A stretch of DNA of 64,000 nt from Deltaproteobacteria bacterium (GCA_016704445.1 JADJAE010000008.1:1-64000); one strand, 5' to 3'. Counted from the stretch's first letter, positions 35,535 through 44,319 are shown. A program made the numbers and translations. The notes: generated by a model not told the origin, from the sequence alone.

Positions 35535-35842
35535 CGCGGCCTCCCGCTGGCGCGCCCGGGGCGCAGCGAGCCGCCGACGATCAGCGTGGTCACCTGGTCG
35601 GGCTCGACCATGCCGCGCTCCGAGCGGCCGACGGCCATGAGCAGCCCGGGAGCGCGCTGCGCCCCGAGCTCGAGGCGGTACTGGTTGATCTGGCTGCGGA
35701 GGCGGGCGGACTCGGCGCGCGCGCGCTCGGCCTCGTAGCCGAGGGCGACGTTCTGGTTGCGCAGCGCGAGGTGCACCACGAAGGCCGACCCCGCGGAGAG
35801 GGTCACCATCCCATAGAGGATCACGAAGCGGATGGTGCTCAC
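35531..35842 (-). CDS. ftsL: FtsL-like division protein
   Basis: A 103-residue bitopic membrane protein: one N-terminal helix (RFVILYGMVTLSAGSAFVVH) followed by a coiled coil (RNQNVALGYEAERARAESAR, then LRSQINQYRLELG) and a short tail. Size, topology and position between rsmH and ftsI are those of FtsL; sequence similarity within this family is always low, so the call rests on context. GTG 35842 overlaps the rsmH stop (GTGA), and its stop overlaps ftsI (ATGA). It would help recruit FtsW-FtsI to the septum. Confidence 0.8.
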   Translation of the reverse strand: MSTIRFVILYGMVTLSAGSAFVVHLALRNQNVALGYEAERARAESARLRSQINQYRLELGAQRAPGLLMAVGRSERGMVEPDQVTTLIVGGSLRPGRASGRPR

Positions 35843-36729
35843 TGCTCGCCCTCCTCGGCCCGGCGCACGGCCACGCGCATCTTGGCGCTGCGCGACCGCG
35901 GGTTGCGCTCCCCCTCGGCCTCGTCGGGCTCCACCGGCTTCTTGGTCACCACCTGCCACGCGGGCTCGTCTCGCAGCGTGTGCTTCACGATGCGGTCCTC
36001 CAGCGAATGGAACGAGATCACCACCACGCGCCCCCCCTCCTTCACCAGCGAGGGGAGCGCGGCCAGCAGGCGCTCCAGCTCCCCGAGCTCGTCGTTTACC
36101 GCGATGCGTAATGCCTGGAAGGTGCGCGTCGCGGTGTCGGGCTTGCCGAAGCGCGGCCAGCCCAGCACGCGGTGCACGGCGTCCGCGAGGTGCTTCGTGG
36201 TCTCCATGGCCCCCTCGTCGATGGCCCGCTTGATCGACCGGGCGATGGGCCGCGACGCCCGCTCCTCGCCGTACTCGTAGATCACGTCCGCGAGCGCGTC
36301 GTCCTTGAGGCGCCGCACCAGCTCGTAGGCGGTCTCCTCGACGTCGTCGCCCATGCGCATGTCCAGCGGACCTTCGTGCCGGAAGCTCATCCCCCGCTCC
36401 GGGTCATCGAGCTGCGGCGAGCTCACCCCGAGGTCGGCGAGCACCCCGTCGACCTTCCGTCCCGCGAGCGCCTCCGCGGCCCGTGAGAACGGCAGCTGGT
36501 GCAGCTCCAGCCGGTCGCCGTAGCCCGCCAGGGACTCCCGCACCGCGGCGAGCGCGGCCGGGTCGCGGTCGAGGGCGATCACCCTGCCGTCCGGGCCGGA
36601 GCGCTCCAGGATCTCCCGGGTGTGCCCCCCCCGCCCGAGGGTGCAGTCGAGGTAGAGGCCTCCCGCGCGAGGCATCAGCGCGTCGCAGGCCACGTCCAGC
36701 AGCACGGTCTCGTGGGGTCGATCGCTCAT
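35839..36729 (-). CDS. rsmH: 16S rRNA (cytosine1402-N4)-methyltransferase RsmH
   Basis: A SAM-dependent methyltransferase of about 296 residues acting on 16S rRNA C1402. It shows HETVLLDVACDAL, the SAM loop DCTLGRGGHTREIL, ADLGVSSPQLDDPERGMSF and the C-terminal VISFHSLEDRIVKH. ATG 36729 is favoured; a GTG at 36744 is also in frame. It is the first gene of the dcw cluster: mraZ, which normally precedes it, is replaced by a divergent gene 69 nt away. Confidence 0.94.
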   Translation of the reverse strand: MSDRPHETVLLDVACDALMPRAGGLYLDCTLGRGGHTREILERSGPDGRVIALDRDPAALAAVRESLAGYGDRLELHQLPFSRAAEALAGRKVDGVLADLGVSSPQLDDPERGMSFRHEGPLDMRMGDDVEETAYELVRRLKDDALADVIYEYGEERASRPIARSIKRAIDEGAMETTKHLADAVHRVLGWPRFGKPDTATRTFQALRIAVNDELGELERLLAALPSLVKEGGRVVVISFHSLEDRIVKHTLRDEPAWQVVTKKPVEPDEAEGERNPRSRSAKMRVAVRRAEEGEQ

Positions 36730-36798
36730 CCGGCTGGGACTCACCGCATACCCGGAGCGCCCCGGTCAACCTTTCGACAGGACCGCCGCCCGTTGCCC

Positions 36799-37260
36799 GT
36801 GACCTCCGACACCGCCACACTCCTCTCCCTCGTGAGCGACGCCGACGACCCCATCGAGACCGCCTGGAGCACCCTCCTCAACGACTGGGAGAGCGACGAC
36901 CGCCACCGCGCCTTCGTCGCCCTCGCGGCCTCGCTCCAGCGCCTGCCCGACGCCGCCCGCCATTACCGTGCGGGCCTCGACGACGCCGCCCGCGGAGCGC
37001 GCTCGAAGGCGGGCATCGACGCCGTGCTCCGGGTGGCCTACCTCGCGCTGTCGCCGCCCCTGCGGGGAGAGCACGAGATCACCCGCCGGGCGAAGGCGTG
37101 GCTGCTGCCGATGAGCGTCGCGATGGCGCTGGTGGTCGCCACGCTGCTGACCTCGCAGGTGCTCCACCGTCCCGCGCTCTCGTCGCCCTGGGTGCTCGCG
37201 GCGGAGTCTCTCGCGGCGCTGCTGATCCCCTGGCACCGGCTACGTCTGGGCGGCGAATGA
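36799..37260 (+). CDS. Small membrane protein upstream of thiL
   Basis: A 153-residue protein with a helical, Asp/Arg-rich N-terminal part (about residues 1-95, repeated LDDAARGARSK-type helices) and two C-terminal hydrophobic helices (about 112-128 and 133-150). I do not recognise a family. GTG 36799 is the most likely start; TTG 36793 is possible. Its stop overlaps the thiL ATG by 4 nt, so both are translated together. It starts about 69 nt from the divergent rsmH. Confidence 0.55.
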   Translation: MTSDTATLLSLVSDADDPIETAWSTLLNDWESDDRHRAFVALAASLQRLPDAARHYRAGLDDAARGARSKAGIDAVLRVAYLALSPPLRGEHEITRRAKAWLLPMSVAMALVVATLLTSQVLHRPALSSPWVLAAESLAALLIPWHRLRLGGE

Positions 37261-38195
37261 CCGGCGAGTTCGAGCGCATCGCTCGCCTGAAAGAACTCTT
37301 CGGCGCGCCCGCGCTCCCCGACCTGGGCATCGGCGACGACTGCGCGGTGCTCCACGACCCGCGCCCCCTGGTGATCACCGTCGACGCCTCCGTGGAGGGC
37401 GTCCACTTCGACCGCCGCTGGATCTCCCCGCGCGACCTCGCGGCCCGCGCCGTCGAGGCCGCGGTGAGCGACCTCGCGGCGATGGGCGCCTCGCCGGGCG
37501 AGCTCCTCCTGGCCTGGACGCTCCCCCGCGAGAGCCCCGACGAGCTGGTGACCGAGCTGGCCCACGGGGTGCTGCGGGTGACGCGGCGCCTCGGGATGCG
37601 GGTGGTCGGCGGCAACCTGAGCGCGGCCCCGGTGCTGTCGCTCACCACCACCGCCCTGGGGCGAGCGACGGGCCCCTCGCTTCGCAGGGACGGCGCGAGG
37701 GTGGGCGACGTGATCGCGGTGACGGGCCACCCCGGTGCAGCCGCGCTCGGGCTGCGGGCGCTGATGGCGGGCCGCGGCGACGAGGCGGCTCTTACGGAGT
37801 TTGTAAACCGCTGGCGCTCCCCCGCGGCTCGGGTCGACGAGGGCCGCTCGCTGGTCTCGCGCGCCCACAGCGCGATCGACCTGTCCGACGGCCTCGCGCA
37901 GGACGGCTCTCACATCGCCGAGGCCTCGGGCTGCGCGCTGCTCATCGACGCCGACCGGCTGCCGGTGCTCCCCGGCCAGCGCGAGGCGGCGCGCGCCCTG
38001 GGCCTCGACCCCACGGCCCTCGCGCTACACGGAGGCGAGGACTACGAGCTCCTCGCGAGCGGCCCCCCGGAGGCCTTCGACGACCGCTGGACCCTCATCG
38101 GCGAGGTGGTCCCGGGCGTCGGGGTGCTGGTGCTGCGGGACGGAGCGATGGCCCCGCTCGCCGCGCTGGGCTGGGATCACTTCACCGCAGGTTGA
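37257..38195 (+). CDS. thiL: Thiamine-monophosphate kinase ThiL
   Basis: The 312-residue enzyme phosphorylates thiamine monophosphate to the active cofactor thiamine diphosphate in the cytoplasm. Family motifs are intact: GIGDDCAVL and VDASVEGVHFD at the N-terminus (Mg and nucleotide binding), AVSDLAAMGASPGE, GGNLSAAP, IDLSDGLAQDGSHIA and GGEDYELL. Length is typical. It is coupled by ATGA overlap to a small membrane protein and convergent with the FHA-type regulator 9 nt away. Confidence 0.95.
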   Translation: MTGEFERIARLKELFGAPALPDLGIGDDCAVLHDPRPLVITVDASVEGVHFDRRWISPRDLAARAVEAAVSDLAAMGASPGELLLAWTLPRESPDELVTELAHGVLRVTRRLGMRVVGGNLSAAPVLSLTTTALGRATGPSLRRDGARVGDVIAVTGHPGAAALGLRALMAGRGDEAALTEFVNRWRSPAARVDEGRSLVSRAHSAIDLSDGLAQDGSHIAEASGCALLIDADRLPVLPGQREAARALGLDPTALALHGGEDYELLASGPPEAFDDRWTLIGEVVPGVGVLVLRDGAMAPLAALGWDHFTAG

Positions 38196-38204
38196 GGGGA
38201 GAGC

Positions 38205-39557
38205 TTACCGGTCGGGACAGGCCAGGCCGTAGCGTTTGAGGGTCTTGATGACCTCTCGTCTCGGGAGGCCGAGCGCCCGCCCGATCTCGGCGACGTTGCC
38301 GTTGAGTCGCTTGTGGGTCTGCTCGACGTGATCGCGCTCGAAGAACTCCACCAGCCGGTCGCGCGCGACCGCCGGGGGCGGCGGCTTGGGCCGGGCGTTG
38401 AGCGGCATCACCAGCGCGGCGCGGGCGCGGGCGAGGCCCGACTTGGGGAGCTGCAGCGGCGGGGCGTCGACCTGCAGCGCCTTGCCGATGAGCTGTCGGA
38501 GCTCGCGCACGTTGCCGGGGTACTCGCGGGCGAGCAGCCGGTCGAAGTCGTGGTTCTCGAAATCGAGCTCGGCGCCGCAGACCTCCCTGGCGAACTGGCG
38601 CACCAGCAGCGGGATGTCTTCGGCGCGCGCCCTCAGCGGCGGCACCAGGATGCGCACCGCGGCGGCGTGCGGCACCAGCTCCTTGCGGAACCTCCCCTCC
38701 GCCCCTTCGCGGCGGATGTCGATGTTGGAGGTGGCGATGATGCGCGCGTCGAGCACGCCCTCCTCGCGGCGCTCATAGAGCGAGAGCAGGGCGGTCTGCT
38801 CGGCGGGGGTGGCCTTGTCGATGCGGTCGACGAGCAGCGTGAAGGTGTCGGTGCGCTGGGCGAGGCTGGAGAGCGTCGGGCGCTCGTGCGACGGGAGTCG
38901 GAAGTCGATCGACGCCATCGGCGATGCGGCGAAGCGCGAGCTCGCGTGGATGGCCCTGGCGATGAGGCTGCGCCCGGTACCCGACTCGCCCTCGAGGATG
39001 ACCGGGGCGTCGGAGGGCGCCACCCGCTCGAGCAGGGCGAAGAGCGTACGCATGCCCAGCGACTGCCCGAGCACCGGGCCGAAGCTGTTGCGCTCGCTCG
39101 GCGTGACGGGCACGTGGATGTCGCCGGAGAGGAGCTGCAGTGTGCTGCGACCCAGGCTCACCTCGGTGCCCATGGGGAAGACGCTGTGCTGCACCTTGGT
39201 CGAGCCGACGTAGGTGCCGCCGTCGCTGCCGAGATCGCGCACCCGGATGCCGCCGGCCACCAGGGCGATCTCCAGGTGGTACTTGCCTACCTGCGGATCG
39301 CGCAGGATGAGGTCGTTGTCGGAGTGGGTGCCCACGAGGAGCGTGCCCGCCTCGAGCAAGGCCTCCCGCCCCCGGTCGGGCCCGCTCGTCACCCTCACGC
39401 GAACCCGACGCACGAGCAGGTTGCCCGTCGCGTCGGTGCTGAGGATGCCGGTAAGCGGGGCGAAGCGCAGTGGGTTGGTGGCCCGCACCCGACCCGCGGC
39501 CTTGACCTGCGGATCGGAGTCGAGCAACTCCGCGCCCTCCTGCGGGATCACCTTCAC
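38205..39557 (-). CDS. FHA-AAA-Fis regulator with degenerate ATPase (pseudo-enhancer-binding protein)
   Basis: A 450-residue protein: FHA domain (about residues 50-145; GTHSDNDLILRDPQVGKYHLE), an AAA domain of the sigma-54 activator type (about 160-380) and a Fis-type HTH (NVAEIGRALGLPRREVIKTL). The AAA domain is degenerate. Walker A reads GESGTGRS with Arg196 for the catalytic Lys. The GAFTGA loop that contacts sigma-54 is absent, with only a short LPSHERPTLSSLAQRTDTF bridge. Walker B reads LLVDRID with Arg for Glu. The Arg-finger region and REYPGNVRELRQL are kept. It should bind DNA and a phosphothreonine partner but is unlikely to hydrolyse ATP or activate sigma-54 (inference). Start GTG 39557. 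Confidence 0.85.
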   Translation of the reverse strand: MKVIPQEGAELLDSDPQVKAAGRVRATNPLRFAPLTGILSTDATGNLLVRRVRVRVTSGPDRGREALLEAGTLLVGTHSDNDLILRDPQVGKYHLEIALVAGGIRVRDLGSDGGTYVGSTKVQHSVFPMGTEVSLGRSTLQLLSGDIHVPVTPSERNSFGPVLGQSLGMRTLFALLERVAPSDAPVILEGESGTGRSLIARAIHASSRFAASPMASIDFRLPSHERPTLSSLAQRTDTFTLLVDRIDKATPAEQTALLSLYERREEGVLDARIIATSNIDIRREGAEGRFRKELVPHAAAVRILVPPLRARAEDIPLLVRQFAREVCGAELDFENHDFDRLLAREYPGNVRELRQLIGKALQVDAPPLQLPKSGLARARAALVMPLNARPKPPPPAVARDRLVEFFERDHVEQTHKRLNGNVAEIGRALGLPRREVIKTLKRYGLACPDR

Positions 39558-39839
39558 GTCACACCCACCATCACCGCCACGGTTCAACGCACTCTCCCCA
39601 CCCCGAACTCGAAGACAGGAGAACCTCCGGTGGGAGGCCCAACCCTCGACTGAAGCGGTACGAGCCCAAGCATAGCGACGACATCTGGGGAAGGCCATCC
39701 AAAGATTTGCGTCGCGGCTCCTCCAGTACTTTTGCATCACCCTCGCGCCTCCAGGCGATTGCGGCGTTTGCGATTGACAAGCCCGCGGAGCTCTCGCAAG
39801 TCGCTGCGCGCCGCAGGCTCGCGGCCCGCGAGAGCGGCC

Positions 39840-41156
39840 ATGCAGGGAGTCACCACGCCGATGCCGCACGACGATCCGGGCCCGCAGCACACCGACCGAG
39901 ACGAGACCGGCGACGACCCCGGGGCGTGGCAGGCGCCCGCCCCGCTCGACCACGGCGCGGGGGTGGGCCGCGTGCTGCACCTCGACGCCTTCGCGGGCGT
40001 CGCCGGGGACATGATGGTCGCCGCGCTCCTCGACCTCGGGGTGCCCACCGCGGCCATCACGGGTGCGCTCGACGTGCTCCCGGTGCACGGCTACGAGCTC
40101 GCGCTCGCGCACCGCACCGACCACGGCGTGGTGGCGACGCGCTTCCTGGTGAGCGTCACCGACCCGCAGCCGCACCGGCGCTACCGGGACATCCGCGCGA
40201 TGCTGGAGGCCTCCTCGCTGCCGCCGGGCGTGCGCGACCGGGCCCTCGCGACCTTCGCCGTGCTCGCCCGCGCCGAGGGCCGGGTGCACCGGATGGACCC
40301 CGAGGAGGTGCACTTCCACGAGGTCGGCGCGGTCGACGCGATCGTCGACGTGGTGGCCGCGTGCGCCGGGCTCGACTGGCTCGGGGCGCGCGTCAACGCC
40401 GGCCCGCTGCCCATGTCCCGGGGCTTCGTCCGCGCCGAGCACGGGGTGCTTCCGGTGCCTGCGCCCGCGGTGCTGGAGATCTTGTCGGGCGTTCCGACCG
40501 TGGGCGCGGCGGTGCAGGGTGAGATGGTCACCCCGACCGGGGCGAGCCTCGTGCGCGCCAACGCGACGACCTTCGAGCCGTGGCCCTCGATGTCGCCGGT
40601 GGTGACCGGCTTCGGCGCCGGGACGAGGCGCTGGCCCGACCGGCCCAACCTCCTGCGCGTGGTGCTGGGCGACCCCACCGCGGAGCGCGCGGACGAGAGC
40701 GCGCGCGACCCGGCGACGCACCAGGAGCTGCGCTGCAACCTCGACGACCTGAGCGCCGAGCTGGTGGCCGTGCTCACCGAGCGCCTGCTGCGGGAGGGGG
40801 CGCTCGACGCCTGGACCTCCCCCATCGGGATGAAGAAGGGTCGCCCCGGGGTGATGGTGACCGCCCTGGTGCGCTCGGCCGACCGGGAGCGCCTGGCCAA
40901 CGTGATGCTGGCCGAGAGCGGCTCGCTCGGGGTGCGCTGGAGCGGCGCGGAGCGGAGCGAGCGGCCGAGGGAGACGGTGACCGTGGAGACCGCCTACGGT
41001 CCGGTGCCCGTGAAGGTGGCGCGCAACGACGGTATGGCCCCGCAGGCGCACCCCGAGCTCGAAGCCTGCCGCACCGTCGCTGCGCAGCACGGGGTCCCGG
41101 TGCGTGTGGTGGTCGCCTCGGCGCTCGGCGCCTGGTGGGCCACCCGGGGCACCTGA
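39840..41156 (+). CDS. larC: Nickel insertion protein LarC
   Basis: A 438-residue protein that loads nickel into the pyridinium-3,5-bisthiocarboxylic acid mononucleotide cofactor of lactate racemase and related enzymes. Typical motifs are LHLDAFAGVAGDMMVAALLD, VHFHEVGAVDAIVD, the segment around PVPAPAVLEIL and CNLDDLSAELVA with SPIGMKKGRPGVMVTAL. The gene is one uninterrupted frame, unlike the split larC1/larC2 arrangement known in lactobacilli. Start ATG 39840; ATG 39861 is possible. No larA, larB or larE is visible nearby, so the client enzyme is elsewhere. Confidence 0.9.
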   Translation: MQGVTTPMPHDDPGPQHTDRDETGDDPGAWQAPAPLDHGAGVGRVLHLDAFAGVAGDMMVAALLDLGVPTAAITGALDVLPVHGYELALAHRTDHGVVATRFLVSVTDPQPHRRYRDIRAMLEASSLPPGVRDRALATFAVLARAEGRVHRMDPEEVHFHEVGAVDAIVDVVAACAGLDWLGARVNAGPLPMSRGFVRAEHGVLPVPAPAVLEILSGVPTVGAAVQGEMVTPTGASLVRANATTFEPWPSMSPVVTGFGAGTRRWPDRPNLLRVVLGDPTAERADESARDPATHQELRCNLDDLSAELVAVLTERLLREGALDAWTSPIGMKKGRPGVMVTALVRSADRERLANVMLAESGSLGVRWSGAERSERPRETVTVETAYGPVPVKVARNDGMAPQAHPELEACRTVAAQHGVPVRVVVASALGAWWATRGT

Positions 41157-41205
41157 GCGCCAAGTTTGCTGGACACGATGTCCGCAGGCTAGCGTCGAAG
41201 CCGGA

Positions 41206-43173
41206 ATGCCCGTCGTCACGCCTCGGATCGTGATCACCCTCGCCGATGCGCTGCTTCGGGAGACCGTCCACGCCTCGCTCGCGGACGTCGGGTGCCCGCT
41301 GGTCGACGCGGAGCAGGCCAGCGCCGACGACCTCGTCCACGTGATCGACGCCAACGCGCTGGCCCCCGGGCCCCACACCGGCGCCCCGCTGCTGGCCCTG
41401 AGCGCCGACGCCGCCTCCGTCACGCGGGCGTTCACGCTGGGCGCCGACGACGTGATCCGGGTGCCCTTCGACCCGGGCGAGCTCGGCGCGCGGGTCGCAC
41501 GCCTGCGTCAGCTGCGCGAGCGCGACCTCGACCTCCAGCGCCGCGCCCGCGACGCCCGCGTGCTGCTCGAGCTCACGCAGACCCTCACGGTCAACACCGA
41601 CGCCCGGGAGATCCTTCGCACGGTGGTCTGTCGGCTCGCCGCGGGCGCCGCGGTCGACCGCTGCTCCGTGGTGCTCGCGCGCGACGATTACGAGCTCGGG
41701 TATGTCGTCGCCTGCAACGACGACCCGGACGCGCTCGACCGGCCCATCGACCTCGGGCGCTACCCCGAGATCCAGCAGGTGCTCACCTCGCGCCGCCCGC
41801 TGCTCATCGACGACGCCCCGACGCACCCGCTGCTCGACGCCGTGCGCGAGCTGGTGAGCGGCACCCGCTTCCCCTACCTGGCGCTCTTCCCCATCGCGCT
41901 CGAGCAGCGGGCCTTCGGGGTGCTCTTCCTCCGCGCGAGCGAGGCGCGCGGGCGCCTCGACGAGCGCGAGCAGGCCCTCTGCGAGACCATCGCCAACGCC
42001 ACCGCCGCGGCGCTCCGCAACGCGCGCGAGATCCAGCGGCTGCGGGAGGAGCGCCTCGCGGTGAGCCACGCCCGCCTCGAGGCCGAGCGCCGGCTGCAGG
42101 TGCTCGAACCCTACGCCGACCTCTTCCTGGCCTCCGCCGACGGGATGGTCGTGGTCGACCTGGAGGGTCGCCCCCTCTACTCCAACCCCCGGGTCACGGA
42201 GATCTCCGGGTACAGCGCCGAGGAGATCCGCGACCTGAAGATGCGCGACGTGGTGCTGCCCGAGGACGTGCCCCGCCTGCGGATGCTGCGCGACGCCTTC
42301 GCCCGCCGGGAGTACCCCTCGAAGTTCGACCTGCGCCTGCGCCGCCGCGACGGCGAGGTGCACACCCTCTCGCTCTCCACCTCCGCCGCCCTGCGCGACG
42401 AGAACGCCGTGATCATCACCGTGCGCGACGTCACCGCCGAGCGCTCCACCGCCGCGGAGCTCGCGCGCACGCAGAGCTTCCTCACCTCGCTCATCGAGAG
42501 CTCGCCCGACGCGATCGTGGCCGCCTCGCACACCGGCGCCGTGCTGCTGCTCAACTCCGCCGCCGAGCGCATCCTCGGGTGGTGCCGCGCCGACCTCGGC
42601 CCCGACGCGGTGATCGACAGCTTCTTCCGGGAGGGGCACTTCCAGGAGTACGCCCGGCGGGTGCACGGCAGCGTCGAGGGGCGCATCGAGGGCGCCCGCA
42701 GCGAGGTCATCGCGCGCGACGGCGAGGTCATCCCGGTGCTGCTCTCCGCAGGAACCCTCCACGCCGAGGGCCCCGGGCCCGGGATGGTGGTGATCTTCTC
42801 CGACCAGCGCGAGCGCCTGCGCATCGAGGAGCGCCTCGCCCGGGTGCAGTCCGAGCTGGGGCGCACCGAGCAGCAGTCGATGATCGCCGAGCTCTCCGGG
42901 GCGGCGGCGCACGAGCTCAACCAGCCGCTCACCGCCATCCACGGCCACGCCGAGCTCATCAAGCGGCGGGCGGGCGAAGACCCCGCGATGACCCGCAGCG
43001 CGGAGGTGATCCTCCGGGAGGCGGGCCGCATGGCGGACATCGTCCGTCGCCTGGGGCAGGTCTCGCGCTTCGAGACCAAGCCCTACGTGGGCAGCGCGAA
43101 GATCCTCGACCTCGAGCGCTCGGCCCCGGAGGCCAGAGGGTCGCAGAGCAGCCGTCCGCCGTCGTCGGAGTGA
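41206..43173 (+). CDS. Hybrid-type sensor with REC-like, GAF, two PAS and HisKA domains but no ATPase domain
   Basis: A 655-residue cytoplasmic protein: receiver-like N-terminus (residues about 5-105, VITLADALLRETVHASL), GAF domain (about 125-285), PAS domain with PAC (about 300-420, SADGMVVVDLEGRPLYSN), a second PAS (about 425-545, SSPDAIVAASHTGAVLLLNS) and a HisKA dimerisation helix with the H-box AAHELNQPLTAIHGH (His about 569). The gene then stops after 85 residues; there is no HATPase domain (no N, G1 or G2 box), and only 91 nt remain before rpoZ. It may be a phospho-acceptor or dimerisation partner for another kinase. ATG 41206. Confidence 0.85.
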   Translation: MPVVTPRIVITLADALLRETVHASLADVGCPLVDAEQASADDLVHVIDANALAPGPHTGAPLLALSADAASVTRAFTLGADDVIRVPFDPGELGARVARLRQLRERDLDLQRRARDARVLLELTQTLTVNTDAREILRTVVCRLAAGAAVDRCSVVLARDDYELGYVVACNDDPDALDRPIDLGRYPEIQQVLTSRRPLLIDDAPTHPLLDAVRELVSGTRFPYLALFPIALEQRAFGVLFLRASEARGRLDEREQALCETIANATAAALRNAREIQRLREERLAVSHARLEAERRLQVLEPYADLFLASADGMVVVDLEGRPLYSNPRVTEISGYSAEEIRDLKMRDVVLPEDVPRLRMLRDAFARREYPSKFDLRLRRRDGEVHTLSLSTSAALRDENAVIITVRDVTAERSTAAELARTQSFLTSLIESSPDAIVAASHTGAVLLLNSAAERILGWCRADLGPDAVIDSFFREGHFQEYARRVHGSVEGRIEGARSEVIARDGEVIPVLLSAGTLHAEGPGPGMVVIFSDQRERLRIEERLARVQSELGRTEQQSMIAELSGAAAHELNQPLTAIHGHAELIKRRAGEDPAMTRSAEVILREAGRMADIVRRLGQVSRFETKPYVGSAKILDLERSAPEARGSQSSRPPSSE

Positions 43174-43264
43174 TCCCTTGCCCGCGGGCGCGGGTCGCTG
43201 TAGGACTGCGCGGCTGTCGAGCGTGTGACCGTTGCACGTCGGCCGCGCCTGAGGAGACCGAACG

Positions 43265-43513
43265 ATGGCACGAGTAACCGTTGAAGACTGCCTGGACAAC
43301 GAGGACAACCGCTTCGCGCTGGTGATCCTCGCCTCCAACCGCACCCGCCAGATCATGAAGGGCGCGAAGGTCCAGCTCGAGGCGCACAAGTACAAGAACA
43401 AGCCCGCCGTGCTCGCGCTGCGCGAGATCGCCGCGGGCCGGGTGCACTACGATCGGCCGTCGCGCGAGGCCGTCGACACGTACATCGAAGAGCTCAAGCA
43501 GCGCTTCGGCTGA
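43265..43513 (+). CDS. rpoZ: RNA polymerase omega subunit
   Basis: An 82-residue omega subunit that assists beta-prime folding and RNA polymerase assembly. The N-terminal MARVTVEDCLDNEDNRFALV and the following ASNRTRQIMKGA match the conserved core of the family. A GAGGAGA ribosome-binding site precedes the ATG. The last 67 nt overlap the 3' end of a gene on the opposite strand. Confidence 0.95.
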   Translation: MARVTVEDCLDNEDNRFALVILASNRTRQIMKGAKVQLEAHKYKNKPAVLALREIAAGRVHYDRPSREAVDTYIEELKQRFG

Positions 43514-43995
43514 TCGACCCCCTGGGCGGCGTAGCGTCGCACCAGGGCCTTGGTCACGTCCCCCAGCGCTGACGCCTCCGCCAGCACCTCCACGAACTCC
43601 GGAAACTTCTCGCCGAGCTCCACCAGCGCGACCGGCGACCCGCCGCCCGTGCGCTGGGCCTCCGCCGCCGCGCCGCGGTAGGCGAACTTACCCACCTCGG
43701 TAAAATATCCCACGTCGTCGGGCGCCGCGAAGAGCCCCGACCGGGCAAGCGCCGCGTCCCCGGTGGCGCAGAGCGCGTGCATCCGGACGCCGTCCTCGCA
43801 GGCCATCGCGTCGTCGAGCATCCACACCAGCGGGCGGTCGAGCAGCGCGGCCCCGTCGGTGCCAGCGCACGCGACCAGGAGGTCGGTCACGTACTCCGTG
43901 GTCTCGGCCTCGGCGCCGACCCGCCGTCGACGCATCGCCTCGAGCACCATCCCCTGGAAGAACCCCCGCAGGTCTGCGCACGCCTCGATCGCCAT
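43447..43995 (-). CDS. Conserved-looking hypothetical protein, convergent overlap with rpoZ
   Basis: A 182-residue soluble protein starting MAIEACADLRGFFQGMVLEA, with a strong AAGGAGG site 7 nt upstream of ATG 43995 that decides the start over the longer open frame. Codon use and balanced composition (ETTEYVTDLLVACAG, WMLDDAMACEDGV, YFTEVGKFAYRG) indicate a real gene. I recognise no family. The C-terminal 22 codons run antisense through the end of rpoZ, so the last residues (KRCLSSSMYVSTASRDGRS) are constrained by rpoZ coding. Confidence 0.65.
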   Translation of the reverse strand: MAIEACADLRGFFQGMVLEAMRRRRVGAEAETTEYVTDLLVACAGTDGAALLDRPLVWMLDDAMACEDGVRMHALCATGDAALARSGLFAAPDDVGYFTEVGKFAYRGAAAEAQRTGGGSPVALVELGEKFPEFVEVLAEASALGDVTKALVRRYAAQGVDQPKRCLSSSMYVSTASRDGRS

Positions 43996-44253
43996 CCAGT
44001 ACCTCCTTCGAAGAAGCCGTCGGGCGAGCAGCAGCCCCGACCTGGGCGGCGATCGCACGGCGGACACCTCCCGAGTATGGCCCGCCCGGTTCACGCCCAG
44101 CACGACCTTGACGGGCGCGGGTCAGCCCCCGACCGGGAGCTCCCTGGAGCAGCGCCGGGCCCGCCATCCAGCGGTTGGCAGTCGGAGTGCCCGAGTGCTG
44201 ATCCAGCGGAATCGTTCATGTTCCTGACCGGACGATGTCGTGCGGTGCACCCC

Positions 44254-44281
44254 TTGACACCCCCCGATCGGGGTCTATGTT
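44254..44281 (+). promoter_or_regulatory. groESL promoter, sigma-70-like
   Basis: TTGACA (44254-44259), a 16-nt spacer and TATGTT (44276-44281). The perfect -35 box and the position just before the CIRCE-type operator make this the likely housekeeping promoter of groES-groEL, repressed by HrcA. The spacer is self-complementary (CCCCGATCGGGG), which could affect promoter geometry. Confidence 0.7.
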
Positions 44282-44292
44282 GCGCGCCGCTC

Positions 44293-44319
44293 CTGGCAGT
44301 CGAGGCCGGTGAGTGCCAG
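44293..44319 (+). promoter_or_regulatory. CIRCE-type HrcA operator
   Basis: CTGGCAGTC, a 9-nt spacer and GAGTGCCAG: an inverted repeat with one mismatch in 9, matching the CIRCE layout TTAGCACTC-N9-GAGTGCTAA with the outer bases changed to C/G as is common in high-GC genomes. It starts 12 nt after the -10 box, so a bound HrcA dimer would block transcription of groES-groEL. hrcA is not in the window. Confidence 0.78.

Noticed and set aside
43187..43220. TTGCCC-N17-TAGGAC as an rpoZ promoter
   Set aside because: Both boxes match the consensus poorly and such matches are common by chance.
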